Part shown: positions 40,921 through 41,490 of the stretch, one piece after another
How positions within the stretch are numbered: the first letter of the stretch is position 1
How the letters are laid out: every line of letters starts with the position of its first letter
Origin: Pseudomonas sp. MWU13-2100
Lineage (GTDB): Bacteria; Pseudomonadota; Gammaproteobacteria; Pseudomonadales; Pseudomonadaceae
Length of the DNA stretch: 41,490 nt
Reading direction: 5' to 3'
NCBI RefSeq assembly: GCF_023242365.1
Contig: NZ_JALLIX010000054.1
Coordinates: 1-41,490, forward strand
Position numbers and translations under genes: made by a program
Notes under the pieces: generated by a model
Told to the model about the DNA's origin: nothing
The model's input: only the letters and a program-made list of their open reading frames with translations
The model's database searches: none

Positions 40921-41238
40921 ATGTCCTGGATCATTCTGTTTTTCGCCGGTCTCTTCGAAGTCGGCTGGGCTGTTGGTCTCAAGTACACCGACGGCTTCAG
41001 CCGGCCGCTGCCCACTGCCCTCACCGTCGCGGCCATGGCCATCAGCCTCGGCCTGCTGGGCCTGGCCATGAAGGAATTGCCGCTGGGCACCGCCTATGCA
41101 ATCTGGACCGGGGTCGGCGCGGTGGGCACGGTGATCGCCGGGATCATCTTGTTCGGCGAGTCCATGGCGTTGTTCCGGTTGGCGAGCGTGGCCTTGATCA
41201 TTACCGGGCTGGTCGGCCTGAAGATCTCGGCCGCCTGA
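40921..41238 (+). CDS. gdx: Guanidinium exporter Gdx (SugE), SMR family
   Basis: 105 residues, four membrane helices. Central glutamate E13 in AGLFEVGWAVGLKYTDGF, then MKELPLGTAYAIWTGVGAVG. The KYTDGF and ELPLGTAYAIWTG segments identify the Gdx/SugE branch rather than EmrE. It exports guanidinium against protons as a dual-topology dimer (family knowledge). GGAGG is 5 nt before the ATG. Control by the upstream riboswitch supports the function. Confidence 0.95.
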   Translation: MSWIILFFAGLFEVGWAVGLKYTDGFSRPLPTALTVAAMAISLGLLGLAMKELPLGTAYAIWTGVGAVGTVIAGIILFGESMALFRLASVALIITGLVGLKISAA

Positions 41239-41248
41239 CATGATCCCT

Positions 41249-41330
41249 TGTGGGAGCCGGCTTGCCGGCGATGAGGTCAGTGGGCTTTGCATTACCTGAT
41301 CGGCCGCCATCGCCGGCAAGCCGGCTCCTT
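41249..41330. repeat. Inverted REP pair (GCCGGC type)
   Basis: Arms TGTGGGAGCCGGCTTGCCGG and CGCCGGCAAGCCGGCTCCTT flank about 40 bp just after the gdx stop. Confidence 0.9.
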
Positions 41331-41361
41331 CAATCGCAAAAATGTGGGGCCCGAGGGGCCG

Positions 41362-41394
41362 CAAAAAGCTTCGCGGGCAAGCTCCGCTCCCACA
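41362..41394. repeat. Solitary REP arm
   Basis: GCTTCGCGGGCAAGCTCCGC followed by TCCCACA: the right arm of the GTGGGAGCGGAGC type without its left arm. Confidence 0.7.
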
Positions 41395-41437
41395 TCGGAT
41401 ATCCAGTCGTAAGCAAACTCTCGGCTAGACACACCAT

Positions 41438-41490
41438 TGTGGGAGCAGGATTCATCCGCGAAGAGGCCCTCGATACCACCAAAAGCTTCG
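41438..41490. repeat. REP pair cut by the window end
   Basis: TTGTGGGAGCAGGATTCATC through to CAAAAGCTTCG, where the second arm begins and the window ends. It matches the pair at 19980-20056. Confidence 0.75.

Overview
The window is a high-GC chromosomal segment from a Pseudomonas of the P. fluorescens type. Three things support this. The proteins are Pseudomonas-like throughout. Inverted REP doublets (GTGGGAGCGGAGCTTGCCCG and TGTAGGAGCCGGCTTGCCGG types) occur every few kb. As far as I remember PAO1, the gene order also follows the block PA3234 to PA3263: actP-yjcH-betX, an MlaA-like gene, patatin, lauroyl acyltransferase, minCDE, rluA, M18 aminopeptidase, GntR plus an ABC operon, quinone reductase, prc, an EAL/GGDEF protein, FKBP, rdgC. 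Most of it is core chromosome, with accessory insertions.

Layout. 0.1-3.3 kb: acetate permease ActP with YjcH, then an orphan glycine-betaine binding protein (all minus). 3.6-5.6 kb: a membrane GH17 glucanase-like protein and a small membrane protein. 5.8-7.9 kb: a translationally coupled alpha/beta hydrolase and MlaA-like protein. 8-10.2 kb: patatin phospholipase and LpxL/HtrB-type acyltransferase. 10.4-13.2 kb: minC, minDE and rluA. 13.4-17.4 kb: M18 aminopeptidase, a 58-residue membrane protein and a YbiO-like MscS channel. The channel's stop codon lies inside the first unit of a 16-unit, 20-bp tandem array (17361-17680).

17.8-24.2 kb is the most interesting metabolic locus. A HutC-type GntR regulator diverges from a six-gene operon: periplasmic binding protein, cytoplasmic alkaline-phosphatase-superfamily hydrolase, two permeases, ATPase and HAD phosphatase. 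Two CTAGACCA-type operator candidates lie in the divergent region. I predict import and intracellular dephosphorylation of an organic phosphate ester or phosphonate; the substrate cannot be read from the sequence.

24.4-29.6 kb: quinone oxidoreductase, the tail-specific protease Prc, and an EAL-CBS-GGDEF protein. 29.7-31.8 kb: a coupled XRE regulator and small partner gene, a 5'-truncated DUF1232 (YkvA) remnant joined to a perfect inverted pair of DnaA boxes, and an FKBP lipoprotein. 32-35 kb: a membrane-anchored di-heme cytochrome next to a membrane-anchored catalase-like haem protein. 35.1-38.5 kb: two copies of a terminator/tRNA-Asp/tRNA-Val unit flank a two-gene mini-island (enolase-superfamily enzyme plus MFS transporter). 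38.6-41.2 kb: rdgC, whose ribosome binding site lies in a perfect hairpin; a bile-acid:Na+ symporter family protein; and gdx/sugE behind a guanidine-II riboswitch.

All calls come from reading the sequence by eye. No database search was run, and PAO1 comparisons are from memory.
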